Notes: generated from the letters alone by a model not told the origin. Positions 13,067-25,741 are shown, counted from the first letter of the stretch. The stretch: DNA of 64,000 bases from Cyrtodaria siliqua (GCA_037043455.1 JAWPHD010001427.1:186001-250000), one strand, 5' to 3'. Translations and numbers: made by a program.

Positions 13067-13776
13067 TAATATTACTTTTATTTATATATATTTTTCAATT
13101 TATTATCATTATTATTTGTTAGTTCCCAAAACTGATGGGTAGGGACTACGTGGGGTCGTCTTCTCCCTCCTCCCTCCCCCATTTCTCCCTTCTCCCTCCC
13201 TTATCTACCTTCTCCGCCCCCTTTTCTCCTTCTCTCTCTGAGTACTGATATACACGGGACGTAATCCATAAAAGTATCTATCGCAGAGACAGAACGTGTA
13301 AGATAATGGTCAATTAAGGATTTTGATAGGATATAGACAGACTGTTTTACCCAAAACGACTCTCAAACTATGATAATTCTTCATAATTTTTTTATACAAA
13401 CTTGTTATTTTAAAAACCTCATGCCCCTTTCTCTCCCGACTCCCATCCTTTTGTCTTCCGACCCCACACCCTTGTCTCCCGGCCCCGTCCCTTATCTTCC
13501 GTACCCATGGCCACCTGTACCACACCTCCTGATACTGCCAACTGTGACCCGATCTATTGTTTTCAGACCAATATTTATTAACTCCGCGTCAGACAATCCC
13601 TTACATATTTTGAAATCAATTTTCGGTTCTAAGAATATATTGTATAATGTACCTAGCCCAATTTTTTTAAAGTAGGCAGAGCACAGCGTTCGCTCCTGGA
13701 GCCGCCATTTCTACCGGTGTTTCCTTCAAAACCTATTCCGATAAAAAGTCTACTTAACGATGACTTGTAGTTTGCA

Positions 13777-14690
13777 CAAGACAACTTGAAATGCACATAT
13801 GCACATGCCAACTTGGAAAATGCACATCACAACTTAGAATAGGCACAAGACAACTTAAAAAATGCACATAACAACTTACGAAATGCACATAACAACTTAG
13901 AAAATGCACAAGACAACTTAGAAAATGCACAAGACAACTTAGAATATGCACATAACAACCTACGAAATGCACATAACAACTTACGAAATGCACAAGACAA
14001 CTTAGAAAAAGCAAATAACAACTTAATAAATGCACATAACAACTTAAAAAATGCACATAACAAATTACGAAATGCACAAGACAACGTAGCATATGCAGAT
14101 AACAACCTACGAAATGCACATAACAACTTACGAAAAGCACATGACAACTTAGAAAATGCGCATAACAACTTACGAAATGCACATAACAACTTAGAAAATG
14201 CACATAACAACTTAGAATATGCACATGACAACTTAAACAATGCACATGACAACTTAAACAATGCACATCACAGCTTGCGATATGCACAAGACAACTTAAA
14301 AAATGCACATAACAACTTATGAAATGCACAAGACAACTTAGAAAATGCACATAACAACTTACAAAATGCACATAACAACTTACGAAAATCACAACTTACA
14401 AAATGCACATGACGACTTGCAAAATGCACATAACAACTTAGAAAATGCCCAAGACAACTTAGAAAATGCACATGACAACCTAGAAAATGCACATAACAAC
14501 TTACTAAATGCACATAACAACTTAGGAAATGCAAATAACAACTTAGAAAATGCACAGGACAACTTAGTAAATGCACATAACAACTTACGAAATGCACATA
14601 ACAACTTACGAAATTCACAACACAACTTAGAAAATGCACATAACATCTTAGAAAATGCACAAAACGACTTACAAAGCGGACTGCACAAAA
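13777..14690 (-). repeat. 21-bp minisatellite of the right foldback arm, about 43 units
   Basis: This is the inverse of the left array: plus-strand unit aacttagaaaatgcacataac. It holds nearly twice as many units as the left arm, so the arrays have expanded or contracted independently. The frames of up to 212 codons across it are open because of the period. Confidence 0.95.
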
Positions 14691-14733
14691 TGCAAAAGGC
14701 CAACAGAAGGCAGCCGAGGCTTTCCATATTATT

Positions 14734-15099
14734 GCATACGCAGTTACAAGCTCCGTTTACTCGCAATGTAAAAGGAAACGCCCATAATGACGTGTCCTAT
14801 TAACCTGTTGTAATAGCATTGTATTGGAACTTTTTTTTTTTGCATAATCATTAGAGATTAGTGCAATTCGTAGTTCACGTCACAGGAAGTTTTTCATGTG
14901 ATGTAAACAATATAGCATTTGTGTTTCATTTTAAAAAGTTCCCACGATGTTACGACAGTATGTTTGTTTCAACATATGCAATAACACGGTTATTATATTT
15001 GTATTGGGATATACGTACTCGTCTTCCGCGGAAGAACTCGTGCATATATCCTAATACACATATAATAACCTATTTATATACTAAATACTTCGTATAATC
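14734..15099. other. Non-coding gap between the foldback element and the LINE
   Basis: No recognisable feature except a T-run at about 14831-14841. A frame at 14861-15097 has no motif support. Confidence 0.4.
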
Positions 15100-18000
15100 G
15101 CTTTGATATTAGTTGATATACTTACTGCAAGAATTGAAAATCAGTCTGATTTTGTTTCTGCTGAAAATATTTCTCATATGAATAACATTCTTCCAGATGA
15201 TTATTCCATTGATACAGACTTACTTCGATATTCTGTTGATAAAATAGTTAATTTTAATGGTCACTATTTTTTAGATTTCTTAAGTATAGCCAATGGAAGA
15301 GTGTGAGGAGAGAGTATTTTACTTATATGGCAAGTAAAGGCAGCAGTTTAGTTGATCCTGATGTATTATGCCATTTTTAGCCGTTTCTTTGCGAAAAAAA
15401 ATCGGCTTATAGATTGACGTAAACCGGGCGGGCGAGCGGCGGGCGGCGGGCGGCGGATGTCCTACTTTCCCCAAAATATTACCCTGAAAACTTGGTCACT
15501 GTGACCTACTTTCTCCGAAATATGCGTTACGTTAACCTTTTTGATTAAGTTCCGGCGTGGGTGGGGGGATGGGGAATTACCATGTCCGGTCTTCATCAAA
15601 CTTAACAGCACCTTCCACTCATCAAGCACTGACCTCACTCTGAAAACTATGTCACTGTGACCTACTTTCTCCAAAATATGCGTTACGTTAACCTTTTTGT
15701 TTAAGTTTCGGCGGGGGAGAAATAAACTTTTTGTTATATCTTAGCATTACCATGTCCGATCTTCATCAAAGTTTAGCAGCACCTTCTTCTCATCAAGGAC
15801 TGACTTTACTTTTAAAACTAGGTCACTGTGGCCTACTTTCTCCGAAATATGTGCTATAACATTAAAGCATCCTCCCACTCCCAAAAATATCTATTTAGAA
15901 AACTCTAATATTTTCACCAAACACAGAGGCACTTATGTTTCACATTTTGGAAAACCCGGCTTTAACGCCATCAGGCGTTTATCTCTTGTCATCCTTTTAT
16001 GTACATGAGCCAAAAATTCTGTCGGATCACTGTCTTACTGAGATTTCATTAGAATGTGATTTTTAGCTTCAAATATAGAAAACAGTAATAATATACCATG
16101 CGTCGATGAAAATGTTTGCACAGGCTTCTATAAATGGAACAATGACAACAAAGAACAATATAAAAGTAAATTGTCATCAGAAGATTTTCGTGAATCAATG
16201 TTAACTTTGACAAAAGAGATACACAATGTTGAATCATTTTTTCAAATATATTTCGTAAAGATCGATCGACTGATAATAAATTAAATATAATTAAAGCGCG
16301 CTCGGGGTACAAAAGGGAGGTGAGACAATTTAATTACCGACAAGGAATGTAAATGACCAATCGATTATTAAATGCTAAAATAAAAATGTAAAACATTTTA
16401 TTGGAAATTGTTGAAAGATTCTGTTTCGTTAATTAAATAAGCCAAAAAACCTATCGCCTGACAAAAGAGTATTTCAAAGCAATAATTAATCCTAGCGACC
16501 CATTTTCCAAGCAATTGAAGATATAATTTATTTTAATGATCGATTGTTTAACTCCGAAATACAAATCATGTTTGACGAACTTAATGTTCCCATTACTCAA
16601 TCCGAAATTAGGGCAAACGTTAAACAGCTAGGTCTGGAGGCTCTGGCAGGATATTAAATGAATTCTTTATACGCGATATAGATACACTTGTTTCATATTT
16701 AGAAAATTGGTTTAATAAAATAATGGATAACGGGTACTTTCCGGACACATGGAGTGATGGTTATATAATCATGTGACCAAAAATAAGACGATGTAAACAA
16801 TTTCAAAGTAATAACTTTACTTAGTACATTAGGAAATCTGTTTACACGCATTTTAAATACCAGGTTAACCAGTTGGGCATAGGAATATTATATATATATT
16901 GAAGCTTAAGCTGGGTTTATCGCTATGAGTAATACTGATAATATATTTCTTTTAAATGGACTAATTAATCATATGCTTATTAATGGAAATAAATTGTATT
17001 GCACTTTTGTAGATTTTTCAAAAGCTTTCGACTATGTGGTAAGAGGTGTTATTTAATTAAATTAGGTGTCTGAGGAAAGATTTTAAATGTTGTTAAATCA
17101 ATGTATGAACATGTTAGAACAAAAGTTAAATTTGAAAATAAAGTAAGTGATAGTTTTGAGTTCTATTTGTGGGGGTCCGCCAGGGGGAATCTTTATCACC
17201 TTGTCTCTTTTCTATGTATTTAAACGACCTAGAAGATGCATCTTTCTTAAAACGTGCCGAAGGGATTGATATGGTATAATGTCAATCTTTACGCCGATGA
17301 CATTATTGTATTTGCAAAATCACCCGAAGATATGCAGTCATCTTTAGATATTTTAAGTAGCTATTGTAATAGGTGGACATTAAAGGTAAACACAAGCAAA
17401 CAAAAATAACGGCGGCATTCTGCCAAGAAATTTAGAATTTTCGTTAAATGGAATGAGTTTAGAAATTATAAATAAATTTTCATACCTCGGAATAGTGTTT
17501 ACTTCAGGTGAATCTTTCAGCGAGGCGCAAATCACACTATCCGGTCAAGAGCAAAAAGCAATATTTAAGTTAAAAAGGTATTTATCTAAGACATAGCTGT
17601 TCTGCATAAATTGGAATTATTTGATAAATTAGGAAGCGAAGTCTGAGGTTTTATACATGCAAATCAGATAGAAAGAGTACACTTACAGTTTTGCAAATAT
17701 GTGTTAAGCGATCAACACAAAATGATTTTATTTATGGGTAATTAGGTCGAGTTAACTACAGGACACGTTTCATTTTTATTGCTATCAAATATTGGTTAAA
17801 GAGTTTACAGCCAAATGACAGAAAATATAATTTTACTGTTCATAATATAATGTTAAATGATTTAAATGTTTTCCTCATAAAACAAATTGGGCTGCACCTA
17901 TAAGAAATGAAATGATTCAACTTGGGTTAAATGATGTATGGTATGCACAGGAAGCTGGTGATACAAACTGTTTTCTTCAAGCGTTGAAGCAACGTTTAAA

Positions 18001-18612
18001 TGATACTTTTATGCAAAACTGAAATGAACGTTTACATTCCTCGAGCAGAGCAATGTTTTATTGAACCTTTCCAGAATTTAAATTTCAACCTAATTTAAAT
18101 ACTGTAAATGTACGAAAATTTAGAATAGCTTTAACAAAATTAAGAGTCTCATCAGGTTTTGTATTTTCTGAATCACAGTAATATGCACAAAACCACAGAA
18201 TTGTTTAAAACAGACAATAATCATGCTATTAAAATGTTAGCAATGTATGCTTATAAAGCCTTTGAATTCAGAAATAATGTTGTACTCGGAAAATTGTTTC
18301 AGTTTTAAATATGCATATGGACATGCATATAATAGTACATTTATATTTTCTTTTCCAAAACTATAATAGTATAAATTACTGTTTATGTTTGATTGATATT
18401 CTGGACTATAATTATGTTAGTTGAAAATTGTGGAATATGTATAGTTACACTGATTTCCGCCATTGAAACTTTTAAATATATATGTTAAACTACAATTTGC
18501 TATTTAAACATTTTGCTCATATGTCATTACGACTTATTGTAAAATGTTGAAATGATTGTAAGGTTTAGGTGGGGATTACGAGGTGAATAAAGAATCCCCT
18601 TCTTCTTCTTCA
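15100..18612 (+). pseudogene. Degraded APE-type non-LTR retrotransposon (LINE ORF2 and 3' end)
   Basis: 15103-15390 encodes the later half of an endonuclease domain (NFNGHYFLDFL and NGRV). After an insertion (15395-15985) the endonuclease tail resumes with a SDH motif near 16020-16035. The RT domain follows from about 16600: FVDFSKAFD (motif A, about 17005-17035), the GVRQG-type motif B region near 17170, and NLYADD (motif C) near 17285-17300. The C-terminal part is weaker, to about 18330. The 3' end is a short tail, aataaagaatcccc, followed by a TTC run (18598-18611), as in CR1/L2-like LINEs. Many stops and frameshifts mean it cannot be active. The 5' end and gag-like ORF1 are missing. Confidence 0.8.
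15395..15985. repeat. Repeat inserted in the LINE endonuclease, with about 175-bp tandem units
   Basis: It begins near a g/c-rich ggcgggcggcggg run (15424-15460). It then holds at least two and a half copies of a unit containing gtcactgtgacctactttct, atatgcgttacgttaac, and a later catgtcc-gtcttcatcaaa, at about 15490, 15650 and 15820. LINE coding sequence resumes after it, so it entered after the LINE. The frame at 15462-15674 on the minus strand is a repeat artefact. Confidence 0.65.
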
Positions 18613-19600
18613 TAATCAGCCTTATAAGATATTTATCCCCACGCTTTTTAGAAAAGCGTAAGGGATACTGTTAACACCTCCATATATCCCTCCGTCCGTC
18701 AGTTCATCCGTCCGTCCGTTACCATAATCACTCTTAACCACTGATCGGAATTTACCCAAACTAAGTGTATGGCTTCCTCGCATGAAAACGGCGAGCAAGA
18801 ACAACACTATTTTTGCTCGGCACCCACGGGACCTTGACGGGGGTCAAAAGGTCAAATATACTTAAATACACTAAAACTGAATTAATTTTAATTGTCATTT
18901 TTTCATATATTTTCACATGACTTGGTATATGTACTCGTCAATGAAAGATAATCAACATAGCAACGCTTTTATTATTATTCTCGTTATGTTAGTACATGTA
19001 TGAGTTCATTGTTTTAAATAAAGTTTCAAATGAAACGTTTAGATAATGGGATTGCTCTGTATGCTTTTCCACTCATACGTCACCCGTTGGGCTTGTGGGA
19101 AGGGTCTTCAAAGGTCGAATACACTAAGCATTAAATTAAACTATCATTTGATCATATGTGTTTTACATACCTTTGTATATATACTATTTGAAAGATACAC
19201 AACATATCAAACGATTTTATTGTTTCAAACTTAGACGTCTGCAGTGGTTAACGTAGTGGTGGAGGATGGTAATATGTGGTCATTTGTTTTATTATTGATT
19301 ACTAAAATGAAATATTTCTTCTTTCTCAAACCAAATTTCACGATGGTGGGATTAAACACGGTCAGTAAATTTACTCCAGGGTCAACTGTTGGACTCAAAA
19401 GTTAAAATAAGTAAATATCCCAATTTAATTTAGTAATTTACATACAAAATAACATACATAGGGGTACTATTTTTATTCAAAGAACAATTAACACAAACTG
19501 TGTTACCCCTAGGTTTGGACAAGGGGTCAAAGGGCAGAATATATATTTGTTTATCATACTGACAGTTGTGAAGAATTTGCGGGGAAGAATTAGCCATCGA
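18613..19600. repeat. Dispersed repeat with about 230-260 bp tandem units, TCCG-rich start
   Basis: A tccgtccg-rich stretch (18690-18722) is followed by units containing aaaggtc-aatacactaa, then cttggtata-gt-atgaaagata-aacata, and a final acgattttatt. The same unit occurs in the block at 27300-27990, so this is a dispersed family rather than a gene. Confidence 0.6.
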
Positions 19601-19906
19601 ATTTGTTCTAGTTTGAATTTAAAATCACATCATTATGATTAGAAAACATATAGTTTAAAAACCTCATCTTCAACCATTTTCAATCAGAGAGTATCAACCG
19701 GAACTCACTAGACAAATCCACTGTTATGTTCTTCAACCAAAATCCTTTCTACTAATTCAATTCATGTAAAATATATAAATTACATGATGTCTTTGTAAGT
19801 CTGAAGATTAAGATTAATAGGGTGTATCTCTTAGGAAAGATAGACACAAACTGAGCTAGTTAGATTTATCATGCCGTGCATGCTATTAATATTGAAAGCA
19901 ATAAAT

Positions 19907-20842
19907 ATTAAAGGCATTTTCTGTAGTTTTTCATGCGTTAGACTTATTTTCTAAAACTATTGGATGGATTTTCCTAAAAATTTACAGGAATGTTGCTCTT
20001 GATGTCTAGTTGTATTTATTGTCTTTATTTATTTATATAAATGCCTATTATTAGAAAAATACATGAAATAGGAAATATATAGCATTTTGTAAAAATTCAA
20101 ACAAAATTAAAAAATTTAAGCATAATGGTAGGGTTCCAGAAACTAATATTAAATGTCAATGAATGGTGACCTATACTTTTAATTGCATATATTGTCTTAC
20201 TATATGTTCAAATAAATGCCTAGGAAGTTGGAACAAATTCTGTTATTAGGAACATAACAAAAAAAAAAAGGAAAATATACCATTTCTGTATAATATTTCA
20301 TACAAAACTTGGCCTTTTAGCATAGGGGAAGGGTTTCAAAAAAAGTTTCTAAACAAGCATTGGGACCTCACATTTTTATTGCACATTTTGTTTTTATATA
20401 TGATAAACTATGTTCTTAGAAAGTTTAAGCAAATTCTCTTTTTGGGAACAAGAAAAAAAGGAAATTGTATCATGATGGGCTAATTTGTGCATAAATTGTG
20501 GTAATGGTCTCAACAGATTTTTTAAAAAAGATATAGGTTTTACATAAAGATGAGCTTTAAATGTTATTATAATTAAATGTTTTTTTACTTTAATACAATT
20601 TTAACAGAATTGTGACCAATGAATAAATGATTAGACTTTAAAAATGTCTTATCTATCTATTTCATTTTTTGTACAGATTGACCTGATGGTGGCACTACAG
20701 ATTATTTTTAAATTTTTTAAAAATTATGGTGACCTACCATTATTTTTGCATTTTCTGTCTATATATAGAATTGTCTTACTGTACAAAAAGTTTAAAGAAA
20801 ATCTCTAATGCAGAAAAAACTATAGAACATGTCTTTAACACA
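19907..20842 (+). mobile_element. TIR element (family C), long copy
   Basis: It begins ttaaaggcattttctgtag and ends with the inverse of ttaaagacatgttctatag. An inverted, shorter copy lies at 24943-25529. About 360 bp near 20330-20690 are present here and absent from the second copy. No transposase frame exists, so it is nonautonomous. As with family A, both ends abut TTAA. Confidence 0.7.
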
Positions 20843-22190
20843 ACAACCAGTTTGTCAAGATATACAAACATATACAATGTAGTAACAAAACATTGAACTC
20901 AAGGTAATTGGTCTGCTTAACTATTACAGTTATTTTTTAGCACCGTGAACATAGCCAGTTATAAGGGAAATAAATATGAGCAATCATGTACTACAGTAAA
21001 CTATACTAGTTGTCTTCCTTAAGCTGCTTGTTAAAGGCCCGGTTACATAGAGAGAAGAACATTCACAATAATTTGCCGCTTTGAGATTGAAAACCTGATC
21101 TGCGTGGTCATAACCTATTCGCTCGAGCAATTCACATCGAATGAGATTCGACTCCTAGTGTAGCGTACACAATTCCATACACTATTGGCACATTTTCATC
21201 ATAACGTAGACTTTAGAACAATACAAGAGTTTCGCGACAGCTCTTAGCTTCTTAATCTATCAAATTATTAACAAACATGTTCAGTAGGTCAGGGTGCTTA
21301 TTTGTAACTGACACCCCCTGATTTATTTTGGATATTGTAGTTTTCAGAAATTCATATGAAGCCACCATTTTCTGAGTTGATTCCTCACCTAATTTAAATG
21401 TATTGATCACAATTCATCGTATATTAGAGCCTCTTTTCTAACAACTTTTATTTTCTAAACTTACCGACTTTTTCTTGCTAGTGTTACATTGCTTTAGTTA
21501 ATAGGCCCGGTTACACACTTCACGGCTCAGTGGAATGCCTCCTGAAATTTGTTAAATTATGCTGCCTGTGCAGAAACACAAATAATCATACCTAAACAAT
21601 AATGGTACAGGACGACATTAGGCCTGTCCTTTCGGAAAGAATGTTTAAACAGCACCGAACACACCGATGGTTACCCCTTTAAAGTTTCATTATCGACATA
21701 ATGCTCATTCGATTCAAGCAGGTGAGCAAACGTAGTCAATAAACGTTGCAATCTCTTAACATTAAACACAAATACTGAAATGGCTTGACTTTTTCAAGTG
21801 AAACTTCAACATTTATGAAGTTCGTGTATATCAAAGTATACTCTGATTAAAAGGTCTACTACATGACAGACTTGTCCTATCTGTAATTAGTTGTAGCCCT
21901 TTTTGTACAAAACACGTTGAAATATATCTGGAATATTACGTGGAATCATATGTATATAATAGTGTAGTATAGACAACTTTTTGATTATGCGTTTACTTTT
22001 CCTTTCAGTATTATTCATAAAAAATGGAACAATTTATGGGTTTTTACGTCACGTCAACACATCATACTTTTATAAATTGAGAAAGCAACCTCAAAGAAAT
22101 GAGATTGACATCGCTGGTCATATTTGCAGAAATCACGTGTCGCATAAAATTATAGATAGTAAATCTTTCGTTTTGGTAGTCCTAATCGAT
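20843..22190. other. Non-coding stretch inside the family C bracket
   Basis: No coding feature is recognised. The word aggcccggttacac/t occurs twice (about 21034 and 21502), hinting at a degraded repeat between them. Confidence 0.4.
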
Positions 22191-22335
22191 TTTGTGTTTG
22201 TGATGTCGTTTGCATTTATTATTGCTTTTGCCTTCTTGTGTGTCTGTTTGCGTGTTTGTTTCTGTGTTTTGTGGTAGACTGTCCTCCTTGAATGCTACTT
22301 TCCCTGTCCGATATTTTTATATTTCTTTTGGTGGC
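22191..22335 (+). repeat. Family B (RT-element 3' end) fragment, plus orientation
   Basis: The segment runs from a tttgtgatgtcgtttgc-like word through tgtttgcgtgtttgtttctg to its end ccgatatttttatatttctt. It matches the end of the 45.7-46.7 kb RT element. It directly borders the gypsy fragment, and an inverted copy borders the other side at 23783-23945. Short frames on both strands are incidental. Confidence 0.8.
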
Positions 22336-23782
22336 CACCTGTCTCTGCTTTATCGTCTTGGTGGCTCCGATTGCTGTACAGGTCAACTTTCCAGTTGAAG
22401 TTCCGATTGATTTTCCTGTTGGCGGTCCGGTGGCCTTTCTGATCGACACACTGAATCTGCATCTAGATCTCACACACTGTTCTTTCTCGCATTAAGTTGC
22501 TTTCATATATCTAATTGAAGGTTTGCACCTTCAAGTATGCTACGATCATGACGTTCACTGAGAGAGGTGGTTTCCAGTTTGCAATGGGGTTTTCTTCTGT
22601 CTAGTACTGCTCCGAGGAATTATATGTTGCTCAGGTTCTGAAACTGAGCTCGAGTTTTCTGGTTCAGTACTCTAGGGATTGTTTCTGGTGGATTTTCTTT
22701 TAGACCCAACCTTACGTTTTGATATCTATCATGAGACCTCCGAGAGAATGAAGGTAAACGGTAGCAGCATGTTCCTACGTAGCACCCTTACTGGACCCTG
22801 AATATCCCTACTTGGCATTTTGAGTACCAATATGAATCCCCTACACATTTGTCTGCCAACATGTAATTCCTTTGTAGACCAACTTTTCTCACCAGGTCTC
22901 TATCGTCATCCTCAAGCTTGCTGTTTATGACTTTGCGATCCTATCGCTCCCTTTTCTGCTCAGCATTCTTGCTGGCTTTCTTGGCAACAACGTGATAATC
23001 AACCTGCAATCTGTCTCTCAGCTTCTTGTCACGCTGCCATATGGTTCTGATGCAGCTTCCTCAGCATCTACTGAGGTACCTAGGCTTTCACTGAGAGACG
23101 AGGATGCAACCGAAATATGAGATAGTTGGAAGAAAAACCAGTTGCACCACTCTTTGTTGCGTTGTATGCCTGGACCACTGGAGGTATGTAGGTTTTCTAA
23201 TCCTGTTTTCTTGGTCTTCTTCCAAGGTCCCGAGATATTTCAACAATGTCTGATTGAGGCGTTCCACTGATCTATGGGTCGTTTGGACCCTCTGACTGTG
23301 ACAAGAACTAGCTTGAGCAAAACGTGATGACCGGAATATGATCAAAGCCTCCTTTTGACCTCTCCAGACAATGCAGTACATGCAGACCTATTTCAATGAC
23401 CGTTTGGTCTTGTGGTCATAATTAGGTGTAGTTCTGCTACCACTCTTACTGGTGTCTTACGGCGAATACATCTGCCACAGGTTTCAATTGTCCTGTAAAC
23501 ATCGCCTTCCAAGCCAGGCCAGTAAAGGCATTGTTTGGCAAACCACAGACATTTCTCCTTAATTTGATGTCCAACAACAGTTTGGATACCCTTCAGGGCA
23601 ATGTTCGTCGTAGTCTCTGTGATGACACTCTGTCTTGTCTGTTGACCACCAAAGGATGTGTATCTGTAGAGAATGTAGGCCTCTATGCTAAGGTGATTCC
23701 ATGCAAGAAAGATCTTCTATACCACTGGTATTTTTTTCCTGAGGTCTTCCTCCCTTGGCCGAGAACCGCACCCAAGTTTGCC
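22336..23782 (-). pseudogene. Ty3/gypsy integrase remnant
   Basis: Read on the minus strand from about 23530, a WPGLEGDVYR segment followed by CGRCI-RK resembles the HHCC zinc-binding end of a gypsy integrase. The next part (23380-23090) contains a SVERLNQTLLKYLGTLEEDQ segment typical of the integrase core's TERFN-TLL…LGTL region. Still further on (23060-22900) a basic, RD-rich segment fits the integrase C-terminal region. Frameshifts and stops break every part. It lies between two oppositely oriented family B fragments, so it is a truncated insert without visible LTRs. The RT and RNase H parts are missing. Confidence 0.65.
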
Positions 23783-23945
23783 TAAAGAAATATAAAAAGA
23801 TCGGACAGGGAAATTAGCATTCAAGGAGGACAGTCAACCACAAAACACAGAAACAAACACGCAAACAGACAAACAAGAAGGCAAAAGCAATAATAAATAC
23901 AAACGACACCACAAACACAAAAGGGTTGACAATAGGGCTTATGTT
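23783..23945 (-). repeat. Family B fragment, minus orientation
   Basis: It starts agaaatataaaaagatcgg and runs through gtagcattcaaggaggacag-like words to gggttgacaatagggct. It is the inverse of 22191-22335, so the two enclose the gypsy integrase remnant. Confidence 0.85.
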
Positions 23946-24346
23946 TGTTTTATTTCATTTCAAACTTACTCTAGTATTTAGATTGACTTCATATTGGCTA
24001 GATATGTTGATTATGGTACAGAGACTTGCCAGAGGTGTATAATAAAGGGTCTTTTAGCTGAGCTCAATATGTGAAAACCCCTAGACTGGCTATGGCCACA
24101 TCTTTTTCTTTTTACTGCTGCTAGTCAATCTGTAACCTCCGAAACACAGTGCAAAGGAAGTGACACATTAACTGCATGGCAGATTTCTTGAATCTTGTCA
24201 GGAAACATCAAATGTAGTCAGCATCAATATTAAGCTTTCCAGTTGCTTACTGCTAATATCCAACGGTGTCTTGCGGCATCACTTATATTAGCGCTACATA
24301 TAATTTTCTCCAACATTTCTTGGCCAATTTATTCACTAGTCTCTGG

Positions 24347-24835
24347 TTAGAAATCAACAGAAACGGTTAAGCTTTGGCTGTTGGTTTCTTGTATCAAAAC
24401 AATGATTTTGACCTCTGCTGTCATCTGGACTGTTGTTGCTGTTACTGCCAGATGGGTGGTTGTATGGTGGATTGTTGAAATGACGAAAACCACGACCTCA
24501 CACACTGAAATGATCTGGGCGAAGTTGGTGTTTGTGTCATCCTTCTGATCCAGCCTATTCAACAAGTCCATCCTTCTTTCCAATTTTCTCATCTAATATT
24601 CCCGGAGATCCGGGTGCTTCCGCTATCAACGGCTGGTGACACACCTTTTTAAATGGTGTGCTGGTCTTGGTATCAGAAGGAGTGATATTATTCTCCTTGT
24701 CCACCACCATCTGGACCTCATCATAGTTTGACTTATGCCAGGTAAAATACAAATTGTTTCTGTCCTTGAAATACTAAATAACAGTCCTAAGGAATGTGAG
24801 TGTAAAACATCCAAATAAATTTTGCTATGCTCCAC
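24347..24835 (-). pseudogene. Possible gag fragment of the same gypsy relic
   Basis: Three overlapping minus-strand frames (24835-24626, 24752-24555, 24592-24347) contain a Lys/Glu-rich region and then an Asn/Gln/Pro-rich part when neighbouring frames are followed. This composition is common at the end of gypsy gag proteins. Upstream position on the minus strand, before integrase at 23.5-22.5 kb, fits the order gag-pol with the middle deleted. No zinc knuckle or protease motif was found, so the assignment rests on position and composition. It could instead be unrelated non-coding DNA. Confidence 0.3.
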
Positions 24836-24942
24836 AGGTCATGTCATCACTGGAAATTTTGATATTGTAGATACACGTATTAGGCATTTGTTTTCTTAAA
24901 GTCTGAAGTATATAATATTACGTTCAATTATTGATTTTAAAG

Positions 24943-25529
24943 ACATTTTCTATAGTGTTTTCTGCACAACAGATTTACTTTAAACTTTTTTTATAGTAAG
25001 TATGTTATATATATAGACAGAAAATGCAAAAATAATGGTAGGTCACAATAATTGTTAAAAATTTAAAAAAATAATTTATAATGCCATCGTCATGTCCGTC
25101 TTTTGAAACCATATCCCTATGCTAAAAGGCCAAGTTTTGTAAGAAATTATATAGAAATGGTATATTTTCCTTTTTTGTTATGTTCCTAATAACAGAATTG
25201 TTCAAATTCCTAGGCACTTATTTGAACATATAGTAAGACAATATATGCAATTAAAATTATAGGTCACCATGCATATTGAGATTTAATATTGGTTTTTGGA
25301 ACCCTACCATTATGCTTAATTTTTTTAATTTTGTTTGAATTTTTACAAAATATTTTTCCTATTTCATGTATTTTTCTAATAATAGGCATTTATATAAATA
25401 AAAACAATAAATACAACTAGACATCAAGAGCAACATTCCTGTAAAGCTTTAGGAAAATCCATCAAATAGTTTTAGAAGAGAAGTCGCCCAAAATTCTGCG
25501 CATGAAAAACTACAGAATATGCCTTTAAT
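24943..25529 (-). mobile_element. TIR element (family C), short inverted copy
   Basis: It matches 19907-20842 in reverse, including a ccattatgctta and taggcatttatat word series, but lacks about 360 internal bp. The ends are ttaaagacattttctatag and the inverse of attaaaggcatattctgtag. Confidence 0.75.
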
Positions 25530-25712
25530 GCATGTCGTACCCAGATCGCCAAATCCATTAAGGAATATAGTATAACATGATGTCGTGGAGAACATGCAAA
25601 ATCAAACACTCTATATATTTGGAAATAGTCAGTTCCTAATTTAATAGATTTCATAACAAATTTGTTACAGTTCATTCTGATAAAGCAGCTAATAATGTAA
25701 TAATTGTTTGAC

Positions 25713-25741
25713 GTCAATTACCTCTGCCTGAGGTAATTGAC
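25713..25741. repeat. Small perfect hairpin
   Basis: gtcaattacct, a 7-bp loop, then aggtaattgac. The sequence 25711-25732 is also the inverse of a piece of RT coding sequence at 26500-26521, suggesting a local rearrangement of the RT element. Confidence 0.7.

Larger units (their letters stand above)
12046..14733. mobile_element. Foldback-type element with arms made of 21-bp tandem repeats
   Basis: The left arm (12046-12856) and right arm (13560-14733) are reverse complements. Outer ends match around ggaaagcct-ggctgccttctg. Then come the 21-bp repeats, followed by a unique inner part shared by both arms (caccggtagaaat, gctctgcctactt, attatacaat-a-attctta and ggattgtc-ga). The central spacer of about 700 bp holds a 20-bp perfect hairpin and pyrimidine-rich DNA. 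Long inverted arms built from short tandem repeats are the hallmark of Drosophila foldback/Galileo-type elements, so this is a structural analogue. No transposase is visible, and no target duplication could be identified. Confidence 0.8.

Noticed and set aside
13754..14392. 212-codon minus-strand frame, the longest in the window
   Set aside because: It lies within 21-bp tandem repeats, whose period keeps frames open on both strands. Several overlapping frames are equally long.
22210..22495. Hydrophobic frames resembling membrane proteins
   Set aside because: They are translations of family B (T/G-rich) and its junction with the gypsy fragment.
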